The notes beneath the pieces are model-generated. The model searched no databases. It saw nothing but the letters and a program-made list of their open reading frames with translations, and had not been told where the DNA came from. Shown one piece after another: positions 43,304-51,798 of a stretch of 64,000 nucleotides of DNA (position 1 is the stretch's first letter; every line of letters starts with the position of its first letter). Position numbers and translations under genes: made by a program. This DNA comes from Pectobacterium colocasium. Lineage in GTDB: Bacteria; Pseudomonadota; Gammaproteobacteria; Enterobacterales; Enterobacteriaceae. The stretch covers positions 1,550,001 through 1,614,000 of the forward strand of contig NZ_CP084032.1 in assembly GCF_020181655.1 (NCBI RefSeq), given 5' to 3'.

Positions 43304-43347
43304 AACACCTCTAATCTTTTATCTTTAGTGCCAGTATTTCATCACTA

Positions 43348-44295
43348 CTACTGCTTGACAGGGCAGCTCCACTCAGTCGTGTTATCCGCCTTAAATACCA
43401 TCAGGCACCCTGGGCGAGGTGGTTTATTGTCCGGTGTAGGTGGCAAAATTTCTGTCGGTTTAGGCTTTTCTGGTACTGATTTGATGTCCTTTGAACATTC
43501 CGCCGCACTTATCTTGTAATCGTTATAGGCCGTTTTAATTCGTTGCATGGCGGATGCCATCTTTTGCGGATCATTAGAGGCGGGATCGTGAGCAAAGCTA
43601 ATTTGCTCACCCCACCAATTATCTGCTCTAAATCCTACCATTGTGCAAGAGCTATAGGGCTGAATAACATCCTGAGTTAAAAAGCGTCTTCCCTCATACG
43701 CTATATATTTGAATTGTCGTCCATAATTTGGGAAATCGTAACCAATCCAACTATCTTTTTGTTGAACACTCTCAATAGTTTTAGCCACCGTATTGAGATA
43801 GTTTTTCGCTGTTTTAATGCGTTCCTCGTTCGACATGTTAGCGAAATCATGCGGCGTATAGGTCAAGTCATCTGGATAGAAATATACCCAGTAATCGCTG
43901 TTGGGCAGAACATCTTGGCGATCAAATAAGGTGGCCTGACAGGCGCTTTTGGGGATTTTTATGCCTGTTCGATCATCATTGATTTCAATGAAGCAGTTAT
44001 GCCCAGTTGCAACATATTCAGCGGGGATGTTGGCATTATCAGGGATGTGGAACTTGATGGTTAAAAAGCGGTTATGCTCAATAGTCTTTTCCTGAAATTG
44101 CTCTGAGTATTTATCAAGACCGGGCAGTAAATGACGGATAGCGGGTAGCAATCGATTGATATCAGGGGCATCGGTTGTTATTGAGAACGTTGGGGCTGGA
44201 GCCTTTTCTGGTTCAGATTTAACACTGTTTTCTGGCTCATCGCCGCACCCAGTTAGTATCAGCACCATAGGAATGGCAAGTTTTAATTTGTGCAT
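43348..44295 (-). CDS. Lipoprotein of unknown function in the lysogeny module
   Basis: The 315-residue protein has a lipoprotein signal (MHKLKLAIPMVLILTGC) and a large mature part with several cysteines and Pro-rich linkers near residue 275 (PEKPKPTEILPPTPDNKPP). ATG 44295 has AAGGAT nine bases upstream; an in-frame TTG two codons earlier is less likely. The residue after the lipobox Cys is Gly, then Asp; whether it is retained in the inner membrane is uncertain. Such phage-encoded lipoproteins often serve superinfection exclusion or lysogenic conversion; that is inference. Confidence 0.72.
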   Translation of the reverse strand: MHKLKLAIPMVLILTGCGDEPENSVKSEPEKAPAPTFSITTDAPDINRLLPAIRHLLPGLDKYSEQFQEKTIEHNRFLTIKFHIPDNANIPAEYVATGHNCFIEINDDRTGIKIPKSACQATLFDRQDVLPNSDYWVYFYPDDLTYTPHDFANMSNEERIKTAKNYLNTVAKTIESVQQKDSWIGYDFPNYGRQFKYIAYEGRRFLTQDVIQPYSSCTMVGFRADNWWGEQISFAHDPASNDPQKMASAMQRIKTAYNDYKISAAECSKDIKSVPEKPKPTEILPPTPDNKPPRPGCLMVFKADNTTEWSCPVKQ

Positions 44296-44334
44296 AGTCA
44301 ATATCCTTATCTAAATCGCAGAAACGATATATTG

Positions 44335-44865
44335 TTAAATTCCTCGCCTACGAAAAATAACGTCTATAGTATCGATAGTATTTTGATTTTCATTGACGAT
44401 CCTGGTTTCTATTTTTCTTACTTTATCCATGAATCTTACAGTCAACATTATCAAGCATGCCCAGCCAATGAAGATGAAAAAATTGTTCCCACTCATATCT
44501 AGCCAATGTGATTTTCCGGTGTAGATAAGAGAAATATTCCAAAAAATAAAGCCAAAAGCCGATAGCGTCAACACAAAGAACAGCAATGAAGGAATGTTGA
44601 AATAGCTGCGACGTTTTGACTCATTTCTCTTAGAAATCAATTCCCTTCTGATTTTTCGTAACATGCTGTCATCCATCTCATGGAGTTCAAGAGGACGCTG
44701 TGGAGCGGGATTGATGTTAACTACGGAGCCGACATGAATAGAACCAGGGTTATTGCCTCCAACACTAATTGTTATCTGCCGCTCTTGACCATCTTGGGGA
44801 AGCTGTTTAAGGCTATCCATAACTTGTTCAGCTAAAGAATGTAGTTCTTGTTCTCTTCTATCCAT
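44335..44865 (-). CDS. Two-helix membrane protein next to the repressor
   Basis: The 176-residue protein has a cytoplasmic N-terminal part with the motif SVGGNNPGSIHVGSVVNINP, then two membrane helices (LLFFVLTLSAFGFIFWNISL and NFFIFIGWACLIMLTVRFMD) and a polar C-terminus. I know of similar Gly/Asn-rich repeats ahead of membrane segments in phage and defence-associated proteins, but no assigned function. It lies 18 bases downstream of the repressor gene, so the two are probably co-expressed in the lysogen. Confidence 0.7.
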   Translation of the reverse strand: MDRREQELHSLAEQVMDSLKQLPQDGQERQITISVGGNNPGSIHVGSVVNINPAPQRPLELHEMDDSMLRKIRRELISKRNESKRRSYFNIPSLLFFVLTLSAFGFIFWNISLIYTGKSHWLDMSGNNFFIFIGWACLIMLTVRFMDKVRKIETRIVNENQNTIDTIDVIFRRRGI

Positions 44866-44882
44866 GGCGAATCCTATATTTT

Positions 44883-45299
44883 TTAATTATTAACAACCAG
44901 TTTAAGCACGTTATCAATCCTATCATCATCAACTACCGACTCTTTAATTAAAAAGTTATATATTTTCGATGACTGTAAAACGAGTTCGCTAGGTGTCCAT
45001 CTGCGATTGGCTTGTTTCGCTAATAAATCCAGTTTATGAACAATCTTACCCAGTAGAATTTCATCTATTTCACTACTTTTTTGTGTCTTTGATGATGATT
45101 TCTGAGCTTGCCCAGTGATCAGATACAGCACGTCTAAGCCAACATTGGCCCACAGACTTATTGAATCAGCACTAGGGGCTGATTCATCTTTTTCCCACCT
45201 TATTTGCGATTTTCTTGATGCACCGACTAACTCAGCAAAATCAGCCTGGCTGAATCCTAGTCGTTCACGCTCTTCTCTTAATCTTTCGCCAAGAGACAT
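44883..45299 (-). CDS. Phage repressor, XRE-type helix-turn-helix
   Basis: The 138-residue protein begins MSLGERLREERERLGFSQADFAELVGASRKSQIRWE, a classic XRE/Cro-C1 HTH, followed by a C-terminal helical part that should support oligomerisation. No LexA-like cleavage domain is apparent. I take ATG 45299 (GGTG upstream) rather than 45329, which lies inside the operator palindrome and would add ten residues before the domain. It is divergent from the early operon and is the likely lysogeny repressor, in the role of Mu c. Confidence 0.85.
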   Translation of the reverse strand: MSLGERLREERERLGFSQADFAELVGASRKSQIRWEKDESAPSADSISLWANVGLDVLYLITGQAQKSSSKTQKSSEIDEILLGKIVHKLDLLAKQANRRWTPSELVLQSSKIYNFLIKESVVDDDRIDNVLKLVVNN

Positions 45300-45315
45300 T
45301 TTTGTCACCAAAACC

Positions 45316-45344
45316 TTTACAAGTCCCATTTTTGGGACAATAAT
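45316..45344 (+). promoter_or_regulatory. Early promoter with repressor operator in the spacer
   Basis: TTTACA (45316-45321), a 17-base spacer and AATAAT (45339-45344) form a near-consensus sigma-70 promoter for the rightward early operon. The spacer is filled by the 16-bp palindrome GTCCCATTTTTGGGAC (45323-45338), which is ideally placed to block RNA polymerase. The repressor gene starts 17 bases to the left on the other strand, so the same site may autoregulate it. Confidence 0.72.
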
Positions 45345-45390
45345 CTATCACGTATTCTACAAACATCATTGCATAACCGGAGGCCATAGC

Positions 45391-45579
45391 ATGACACCCG
45401 AACAAGTTAAAAGCCGCTTCCAGCAGCGCGGTATGACCGTCACCCAATGGGCACAGGAGAATGGTTATTCCCGTGAAGCTGTCTATCGCGTACTGAACGG
45501 CATCACAAAAGCCAAGTACGGCCAGGCACATGAAATCGCCGTCAAACTCGGCCTTAAAACCACGGCCCGTGCCGCCTGA
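45391..45579 (+). CDS. Ner-like / small HTH early regulator
   Basis: This 62-residue protein (MTPEQVKSRFQQRGMTVTQWAQENGYSREAVYRVLNG) is a compact HTH protein. In position (first gene of the early operon) and size it corresponds to Mu Ner, which switches off repressor and early transcription during lytic growth. ATG 45391 has a strong SD, CCGGAGG. Long open frame upstream of it overlaps the operator and the divergent repressor and is not coding. Confidence 0.82.
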   Translation: MTPEQVKSRFQQRGMTVTQWAQENGYSREAVYRVLNGITKAKYGQAHEIAVKLGLKTTARAA

Positions 45580-45631
45580 TATCTATCAGAATGCGTAACA
45601 GATTATCACATATCGCAAAAAGGGGAATGGC

Positions 45632-45874
45632 ATGAAACCCAGTTTACTAAAGGCCGGTATGCGGGTACTGATCACCTCGCACTATGAATCTGGTGATATT
45701 TATCACGGCACGTTTATTCAACGCATACCGCGACAGCCTGGACGCCCCGCACGCAGCGTCATTCGTGTCGATGAGTTTGTGGGGCTGCATGGTCACAATG
45801 ACGCCGGCGACACACCGTATTCCGACCACGACGTATCGCGTCGGGTCAAACTTCTGGAGGCATCACATGAATAA
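45632..45874 (+). CDS. Hypothetical early phage protein
   Basis: The 80-residue protein is basic at its start (MKPSLLKAGMRVLITSHYESGDIYHGTFIQRIPRQPGRPARSVI) with an SH3-like beta pattern. AGGGGAATGG lies before ATG 45632. Its stop overlaps the next start by eight bases, which supports translation. Function unknown. Confidence 0.68.
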   Translation: MKPSLLKAGMRVLITSHYESGDIYHGTFIQRIPRQPGRPARSVIRVDEFVGLHGHNDAGDTPYSDHDVSRRVKLLEASHE

Positions 45875-46172
45875 ACCCAATGTTTCCAGCGCAGGCGCTC
45901 GGATCTTGCGCGTTCTCAAAGCACTCCGTGGCCATACCCTGAACGGGGTATCAAACGGTGAACTGGCGGCGGCGCTGGACGATTCTCCGGCCAACGTTAA
46001 CCGCGCCTTGAACACCCTTATTGAGGAAGGACTGGCGCAAAAACTGGATAACGGCAGATTCGCCCTCTCGATGCAGGCGCTACAAATCGCCCAGGCACAT
46101 GCGAACGAAATTTCCCGTGCGCAAGACCGTATTAACGAAATGAACCAACGCCTGCTGGCTGGCAGTCGCTAA
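45867..46172 (+). CDS. Winged-helix (IclR/MarR-like HTH) early phage protein
   Basis: The 101-residue protein has ARILRVLKALRGHTLNGVSNGELAAALDDSPANVNRALNTLIEEGLAQKLDNGRFALS, a clean winged-helix fold, and then a helical tail with RAQDRINEMNQRLL. ATG 45867 with CTGGAGG upstream is chosen over a much longer frame. It is likely a regulator of the early region; its target is unknown. Confidence 0.78.
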   Translation: MNKPNVSSAGARILRVLKALRGHTLNGVSNGELAAALDDSPANVNRALNTLIEEGLAQKLDNGRFALSMQALQIAQAHANEISRAQDRINEMNQRLLAGSR

Positions 46173-46181
46173 GGATAAGAA

Positions 46182-47090
46182 ATGGCACGCACCAAATCAC
46201 AACCGGTTGAATTAGTAGAAGACGCCCCGTTAGCGGGCGATCTGAATGTGAAACTCAATGCGCTGACTGAGCACCGTATGCAGGTAATGGCTCAGTTCGG
46301 TGACGGCCTGCCGTATGAACGTGATCGTATCGTTCACGAAGCGCGTTTTTATATGGCCCAATCAGCCGAGGCCATGCTGGAAGCCGGTAAGCGTCTAGTT
46401 ATTCTCAAAGAAAATGAACCTCATGGTGATTTTACTGAGATTGTAGAAAACCAGCTAGGATTGGCACAGCGCACAGCACGTATGATGATGCAGGCTGCTC
46501 TCAAATACTTATCCCCAGCACTAGAGCCAAAACGGCAAGCGCTTGCCGTTTTAGGTAAAACAAAATTATTCGAACTAATGACAGAGGATGATGATGAACT
46601 CTCTGCATTAGCTGATGGCGGCACTATCGCGGGGGCAACGCTCGATGATATCGACCGCATGACCAGCCGCGAGCTGAAAGCCGCTCTGCGCGAAGCCCGC
46701 GAAACCAATACGGCCCAGCAACGCGTTCTGACCGACAAAAACCAGAAGATAGATGACCTAACCACCAAACTGGATAAGAAATCTCGCATTCAGCCACCGC
46801 CACCCGATCAGGAAGCAGAGAAACTGCGCAAAGAGGTTAGTGCCATTGCCTTTGAAGCGGAAGCTGCCATCACCGTTCGTCTTCACACAGCGTTTTCAAC
46901 GCTACAAAACTATTGCATGGATCATCAGATAGATACGCCTAAAGATTTCATGACTGGCCTGATATGTCAGGTTGAATCGGCTATCAACAGCCTCCGCCAC
47001 ACATTCGACCTAGAGGCAACGCCTACCGGTAGCGAACGTCCGACATGGCTGGATGCGCCGGAACCTGTGATTCCGCGTACCGACGCATAA
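46182..47090 (+). CDS. DUF3102-type early phage protein
   Basis: The 302-residue protein has RFYMAQSAEAMLEAGKRLVILKENEPHGDFTEIVENQLGLAQRTARMMMQAALKY, the DUF3102 signature common before the transposase gene of divergent Mu-like phages. The middle is coiled-coil (LKAALREARETNTAQQRVLTDKNQKIDDLTTKLDKK). The family role is not known; a part in replication or host takeover is possible. It ends ten bases before the transposase start. Confidence 0.83.
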   Translation: MARTKSQPVELVEDAPLAGDLNVKLNALTEHRMQVMAQFGDGLPYERDRIVHEARFYMAQSAEAMLEAGKRLVILKENEPHGDFTEIVENQLGLAQRTARMMMQAALKYLSPALEPKRQALAVLGKTKLFELMTEDDDELSALADGGTIAGATLDDIDRMTSRELKAALREARETNTAQQRVLTDKNQKIDDLTTKLDKKSRIQPPPPDQEAEKLRKEVSAIAFEAEAAITVRLHTAFSTLQNYCMDHQIDTPKDFMTGLICQVESAINSLRHTFDLEATPTGSERPTWLDAPEPVIPRTDA

Positions 47091-47099
47091 GGGGACGCC

Positions 47100-48869
47100 A
47101 TGAATGCCGCCCTGACAGAACGATTAGTGGCTATAGCGCGTGCCGCACGGCAGGCCGGGCATGGCGAACGCGGGGCTATCTATGACGCCGCCTGTATTGA
47201 GCTGGGGCTATCTCGCGCCACGTTGCTACGCAAGTTAAAGGAGGTCGCCGTGACTGACAAACGCAAAAAACGTGCCGATGCTGGACAAAGCGCCTTGACG
47301 CGGGATGAAGCTGCCATGATTTCCGCCACATTGATGGAAGCCACCCGTAAAAACGGCAAGCGCTTGTACTCCATCGCTGACGCCGTAGAGACCCTGCGGG
47401 CAAACGACATGATCGCTGCCGGGCGCATTGATGAAGCCACGGGCGAGTTTTATGCCCTGTCAGAGACCACTATCAGCCGTGCTCTGCGCAATTATGGCCT
47501 GCATCCCGATCAGTTAAGCCAGCCAGCGCCCGTGACCGAGCTGGCCAGTCTGCACCCTAACCATGTGTGGGAAATCGACGCCTCACTTTGCACCCTCTAT
47601 TACCTGAGCAACGGACATAAGGGCTTGCAGGTGATGGACAGCGCGAAGTTCTACAAGAACAAGCCCGCCAATGTGGCACGTATCGCCAGTGATCGTGTCT
47701 GGAGTTATGAAATCACAGACCACACCAGCGGCTGGATCTACGTCGAGTATGTGATGGGCTCTGAATCTGGTGAAAACCTGTGCTCTGTACTCATCAACGC
47801 CCTGCAGGATCGCGGAGGCGCAGATGTGCTGCACGGCGTGCCTAAGCTGCTGTATCTTGACCCCGGTTCAGCCAACACCGCAAGCATGACAAAAAACCTG
47901 TGCCGTGCATTGGGTATCGATCTGAAGGCGCATAAAGCCCATGCAGCACGCTCAACAGGCAGCGTTGAGAAGGCCCGCGACATCATCGAACGCAAACTGG
48001 AGCCTGGCCTGAAGTTCCAACCGGTTCATAGCCTAGAAGAGCTGAATGCGCTGGCCGTGAAATGGCGTTCCCACTTCAACGCAACCGCCATTCATAGTCG
48101 TCACGGACAGACCCGCACCGATATCTGGCTGAAAATCAACGCTGAACAGTTGGTGAAAGCGCCGTCTATTGAGGTTTGCCGCGAACTGGCCGTCGCAACA
48201 CCAGAAGAGCGCAAGGTCAAGCCGAAGCTGCGCGTGCCGTTCCGTGGCATTGAATACGATGTGTCTAACGTACCCGGCGTGAGGGTCGGTGATAAATTGC
48301 TAATCACCCGCAATCCGTGGCGCACCGATGTCGCACAAGTTGTACTGACAGGTGAAGATGGCCACGACACCTTCTTCCTGATCGATGAAGTCACAAAAAA
48401 TGAATTTGGCTTTGCCGACTCTGCCGCAGTGATAGGCGAAAACTACAAATCACATGCCGATACGCCAGCCCAAACCGCAGCGAAAGAAATTGAACAACTG
48501 GTAACGGGAACGGATAACGCGACGGATGCGGCAGCGGCACGTAAAGCGAAGGCGCTGCCGTTCGGCGGCAAACTCGACCCATACAAACACATTGACGAAA
48601 CCACGTTACCTGCGTTTATGCCGCGTCGTGGTACGGAATCTGATGTACGCAGCCCACGCATCGAACAGCGGCCCCTTACACATGTTGAAGCAGCTAAGGC
48701 GCTGCGTGAGCGGTTTGCAGCCCGTAACCAGACATGGGCTGCAGCACACTTTCGCCAACTGGTTGAACTCTATCCCGCTGGCGTGCCGGAAGAACGACTG
48801 GATGACGCTGTCGATGCGCTGCTCACGCCGGTTTCCGGCAATGTCATCAATATCGTCAACGGGAATTAA
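47100..48869 (+). CDS. DDE transposase (MuA-like)
   Basis: The 589-residue protein catalyses strand transfer for integration and replicative transposition. Catalytic residues can be placed at D160 (VWEIDAS), D254 (LYLDPGSAN) and E290 (GSVEKARDIIE), a 35-residue spacing between the last two as in DD35E enzymes. N-terminal HTH regions (about 1-120) should bind the end repeats, and the C-terminus should contact the ATPase. It is clearly in the Mu A family group but shorter than Mu A (663). Its substrates are likely the GATAAAT-type repeats at both prophage ends. Confidence 0.95.
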   Translation: MNAALTERLVAIARAARQAGHGERGAIYDAACIELGLSRATLLRKLKEVAVTDKRKKRADAGQSALTRDEAAMISATLMEATRKNGKRLYSIADAVETLRANDMIAAGRIDEATGEFYALSETTISRALRNYGLHPDQLSQPAPVTELASLHPNHVWEIDASLCTLYYLSNGHKGLQVMDSAKFYKNKPANVARIASDRVWSYEITDHTSGWIYVEYVMGSESGENLCSVLINALQDRGGADVLHGVPKLLYLDPGSANTASMTKNLCRALGIDLKAHKAHAARSTGSVEKARDIIERKLEPGLKFQPVHSLEELNALAVKWRSHFNATAIHSRHGQTRTDIWLKINAEQLVKAPSIEVCRELAVATPEERKVKPKLRVPFRGIEYDVSNVPGVRVGDKLLITRNPWRTDVAQVVLTGEDGHDTFFLIDEVTKNEFGFADSAAVIGENYKSHADTPAQTAAKEIEQLVTGTDNATDAAAARKAKALPFGGKLDPYKHIDETTLPAFMPRRGTESDVRSPRIEQRPLTHVEAAKALRERFAARNQTWAAAHFRQLVELYPAGVPEERLDDAVDALLTPVSGNVINIVNGN

Positions 48870-48878
48870 GGGGGGAAC

Positions 48879-50030
48879 ATGCTGGTACTGAAACAACAGT
48901 TAAAACAGGCACGGCTCTCGCAGGCCGTTGTCGCCAGAAATATCGCTGTGTCAGAGGCCACGCTGGCACAAATTGTTAATCACGACCAGTGGCCACGCAC
49001 CAACACCGGGGAAATTCGCCAGCGTCTGACAGCCTTTCTGTCGGCTAATGGCATTGAAACACAACGTAGTTTTGATGCTGTGCAGGACGGCACATCCCAC
49101 ACAGCAGATACCACAGACCTCACAACGGAGGAAAACATGTTACTCAAAAAACAGGTGTTATTTCCAGCAACAAAAAAGGCATTCGGACTGTTCCGTGACC
49201 CCTTTTCCGATGATGCTATGCAGGGCGCGGAAGACGTTTTTACTACGCCGGATAGCCGCTACGTGCGTGAATCACTGTATCAGACCGCGAAACATGGCGG
49301 CCTGATGGCGGTTATCGGCGAGTCTGGAGCGGGTAAATCCACGCTGCGCCGCGACCTTATCGAACGTATCAACCGCGAGAACGCGCCCGTTATCGTGATT
49401 GAGCCGTATGTGATTGCGATGGAAGACAACGACGTTAAAGGTAAGACGTTGAAAGCCGCCGCCATTGCCGAAGCGATCATCAACACCATCGCCCCGCTGG
49501 AAGGCGTGAAGCGGTCACAAGAAGCACGTTATCGCCAACTGCACCGCGTACTAAAAGACAGCAGCAATGCGGGCTACAGTCACGTTCTTGTGATTGAAGA
49601 GGCGCATAGCCTGCCGATCCCCACGCTGAAGCATTTGAAGCGATTTTACGAGCTGGAAAGCGGGTTTAAGAAGTTGCTGTCTATCGTCCTGATCGGTCAG
49701 CCAGAGCTAGCCGTCAAGCTAAGCGAACGCAATATGGAAGTTCGTGAAGTCGTCCAGCGCTGTGAAATCGTCGAACTGCTGCCCCTTGATAACAGCCTGG
49801 AAGCGTTTCTGACATTCAAAGTTGAGCGCACAGGCAAAAAGCTAAGCGACATTATGGATAGCAGCGCGATTGACGCTATCCGGGGCCGTCTCAGCAGCAA
49901 TCTCGGCAGTCGGAAGAATGTCAGCCTTCTATACCCGCTGGCCGTTTCCAACTTAGTGATTGCTGCAATGAATCTGGCCGCTGAGATCGGCGTGCCAGTG
50001 GTTAATGCTGATGTCGTTAAGGGGGTTTAG
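48879..50030 (+). CDS. MuB-like AAA ATPase, transposition target protein
   Basis: The 383-residue protein has an N-terminal HTH (LKQARLSQAVVARNIAVSEATLAQIVNHDQWP) and an AAA ATPase with Walker A GESGAGKST (from about residue 147) and Walker B VLVIEEAHSLP. Like Mu B it should bind target DNA, bring it to the transposase and provide target immunity. It lies nine bases after the transposase gene, preceded by GGGGGG. Confidence 0.93.
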   Translation: MLVLKQQLKQARLSQAVVARNIAVSEATLAQIVNHDQWPRTNTGEIRQRLTAFLSANGIETQRSFDAVQDGTSHTADTTDLTTEENMLLKKQVLFPATKKAFGLFRDPFSDDAMQGAEDVFTTPDSRYVRESLYQTAKHGGLMAVIGESGAGKSTLRRDLIERINRENAPVIVIEPYVIAMEDNDVKGKTLKAAAIAEAIINTIAPLEGVKRSQEARYRQLHRVLKDSSNAGYSHVLVIEEAHSLPIPTLKHLKRFYELESGFKKLLSIVLIGQPELAVKLSERNMEVREVVQRCEIVELLPLDNSLEAFLTFKVERTGKKLSDIMDSSAIDAIRGRLSSNLGSRKNVSLLYPLAVSNLVIAAMNLAAEIGVPVVNADVVKGV

Positions 50031-50032
50031 CA

Positions 50033-50290
50033 GTGGCCAAAATCATTATTTCTGTACAACAACTGCCTGCTGGGTTGGTCAATGAGGATCAGGTACTCAG
50101 CCAGTCCATTAACGTTTCAATTGAAAATGAAACAGGTGACATCGTCGTGACACAGCTGCTGGCAACGATGATTAAAGATGAGATGGCTAATGCGATTAAT
50201 GCGGCCAACACCAGGCTGATGAAACATTTCAATGCGGCAGGAATGAACTTCACCAGCCAAATGATGCGTAATCATCGGGATCTGCACTGA
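50033..50290 (+). CDS. Hypothetical early phage protein
   Basis: This 85-residue protein uses a GTG start at 50033, two bases after the MuB-like gene. The sequence (AKIIISVQQLPAGLVNEDQVLSQSINVSIENETGDIVVTQLLATMI) suggests two beta strands and a helix. I do not recognise its family. Tight spacing supports co-translation with gene B. Confidence 0.62.
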   Translation: MAKIIISVQQLPAGLVNEDQVLSQSINVSIENETGDIVVTQLLATMIKDEMANAINAANTRLMKHFNAAGMNFTSQMMRNHRDLH

Positions 50291-50317
50291 GCACCTTATA
50301 TTCTGGGGGACTGATAT

Positions 50318-50587
50318 ATGACGTCTGTTTTGAATATTGACGAGCAATTATCCAATGTGCAAGCCGTCATGACGGCGTTACGCGCCATGAATGCGACGGT
50401 TCACAGTGTAATGCTCAAGGGGAGCCAACCAATCATCCGCATTGCCAGAAATGGCCACTGTGCAAAATTGATTGAAAACGGCGTGGCACGTTATGTGCTG
50501 ACCGGTGTGAATAACAATGGCCGGTTTCGACAAGGAGAATTTGAACAGCACGGGTGCCGTATTATTTGGTCCGAGTCATTACATTGA
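50318..50587 (+). CDS. Hypothetical early phage protein
   Basis: The 89-residue protein (MTSVLNIDEQLSNVQAVMTALRAMNATVHSVMLKGSQPIIRIARNGHCAKL) has a helix followed by short strands. GGGGG lies before ATG 50318. I do not recognise a function. Mu-like early operons carry several small variable genes at this place. Confidence 0.6.
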   Translation: MTSVLNIDEQLSNVQAVMTALRAMNATVHSVMLKGSQPIIRIARNGHCAKLIENGVARYVLTGVNNNGRFRQGEFEQHGCRIIWSESLH

Positions 50588-50599
50588 GGGGAAATAAAC

Positions 50600-51208
50600 G
50601 TGGAAATTAATAAAGATGATTACATGACTGACCGTAAAGGTCGGTTAGTTCCGATTAGCCAGGTCTCTGATTATGATTTGGCAATGGATGCATTTGTAAA
50701 TGAACGAGTTGATGCAGCAGAAATTAAAAGCGCTGATTTGTCTGATTTTAAAACGCGCTCTTTTGATGAGTGCTATGCATTCATGGATTTAGTTGCAGAA
50801 AAATATGGTAGGACTCGCGGCGGTGTGAAAGGGAATGTCACGTTTTCCAACTTTAACGGCAGCAAGCAAATCACCATCAAGGTGCAGGAATCACTGACGT
50901 TCGGGCCGGAGCTGCACATTGCAAAAGAAATGATTGATGAGTGTGTTAAGGAGTGGTCACAAGGTGCTGACGAAAAGCTGCTGGCGCTGATTTCTGACGC
51001 CTTTCAGGTTGATAAAGAAGGCAACCTCAGCACCACCCGCATATTGTCTTTGCGCCGGGTAAAAATTGACGACGAGCGCTGGAAAAAGGCGATGGAAGCT
51101 ATCTCAGAGTCATTGCTTGTCGCCGTATCAAAAACGTATATCAACTTCAGAAAAAAAGACGACTCGGGGAAACTGGTTAATATTCCATTAGATATCGCCG
51201 CTATTTAA
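50600..51208 (+). CDS. DUF3164-type early phage protein
   Basis: The 202-residue protein contains TDRKGRLVPISQVSDYDLAMDAFV, GGVKGNVTFSNFNGSKQITIKVQESLTFGPELHIAKEMID and SLRRVKIDDERWKKAMEAISESL, the pattern of the DUF3164 family of Mu-like phages. Its function is not known. It starts with GTG 50600 after AGGGG. A 90-base gap without gene follows. Confidence 0.85.
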   Translation: MEINKDDYMTDRKGRLVPISQVSDYDLAMDAFVNERVDAAEIKSADLSDFKTRSFDECYAFMDLVAEKYGRTRGGVKGNVTFSNFNGSKQITIKVQESLTFGPELHIAKEMIDECVKEWSQGADEKLLALISDAFQVDKEGNLSTTRILSLRRVKIDDERWKKAMEAISESLLVAVSKTYINFRKKDDSGKLVNIPLDIAAI

Positions 51209-51298
51209 TTATTAAAAAATGAAAATTGCTTTTATTTCGGCGTCAACGCCGGGGAATCCTGCACGCGTAATTCAGCATAACCACTATTTGGAGAGCAC

Positions 51299-51601
51299 AT
51301 GATTAAAGGTATTGCACACAATCGCTCAACGCTGTACCGCATGGCGTTAAAGCACTTTGGCCCTGAGTCTCAGACGCTAAAACTTATCGAAGAAGCCGCG
51401 CAGTTAGGTGCTGCTGCATCACGTAACCTGAACGGCCTCGGTAACGAGGTCGCTTTAGCGGAGGAAATGGCCGACGTTGAGATCATGATCGAACAGTTCC
51501 GGCTGAATGGCATGGATAAGTTAATCGAACTGGCAAAGCACAATAAATTAAAACGACTGGCTGAAAGGCTGGAGGTGGAATATGTCGGGGGTGATGCGTG
51601 A
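51299..51601 (+). CDS. MazG-like all-alpha protein (NTP pyrophosphatase fold, degenerate)
   Basis: The 100-residue helical protein has the MazG-like arrangement of acidic motifs: LIEEAAQLGAAASRN and then EEMADVEIMIEQF, resembling ExxE...ExxD metal sites. The first motif has Gln in place of the usual last acid, so activity is doubtful. In phages such proteins may clean nucleotide pools or blunt starvation signalling. It overlaps the next gene by four bases. Confidence 0.6.
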   Translation: MIKGIAHNRSTLYRMALKHFGPESQTLKLIEEAAQLGAAASRNLNGLGNEVALAEEMADVEIMIEQFRLNGMDKLIELAKHNKLKRLAERLEVEYVGGDA

Positions 51602-51798
51602 TTATTGGCTTCATATTACTGGTATCAGCCTGTGGCGCTGATTTCTGCGATGCCATGCCTGTTTCAGACGACATCTATCTGAACCAAGAGTCGTGCCAGT
51701 TAGTGTTGGATGCTATCCATGAACGCCGCCCTGAAGCCATATTGCTATGCGGCGAAGTCTGGCGGGAGGAAAGCGATGACAAAGAATCAACTGATTAA
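51598..51798 (+). CDS. Small possibly exported phage protein
   Basis: A 66-residue frame with a GTG start overlaps both neighbours (four bases upstream, 23 downstream). It starts MIIGFILLVSACGADFCDAMP, a short hydrophobic run with a lipobox-like VSAC. The basic n-region of a true signal peptide is missing, so export is unsure. The tight overlaps favour a real gene. Confidence 0.5.
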   Translation: MIIGFILLVSACGADFCDAMPVSDDIYLNQESCQLVLDAIHERRPEAILLCGEVWREESDDKESTD

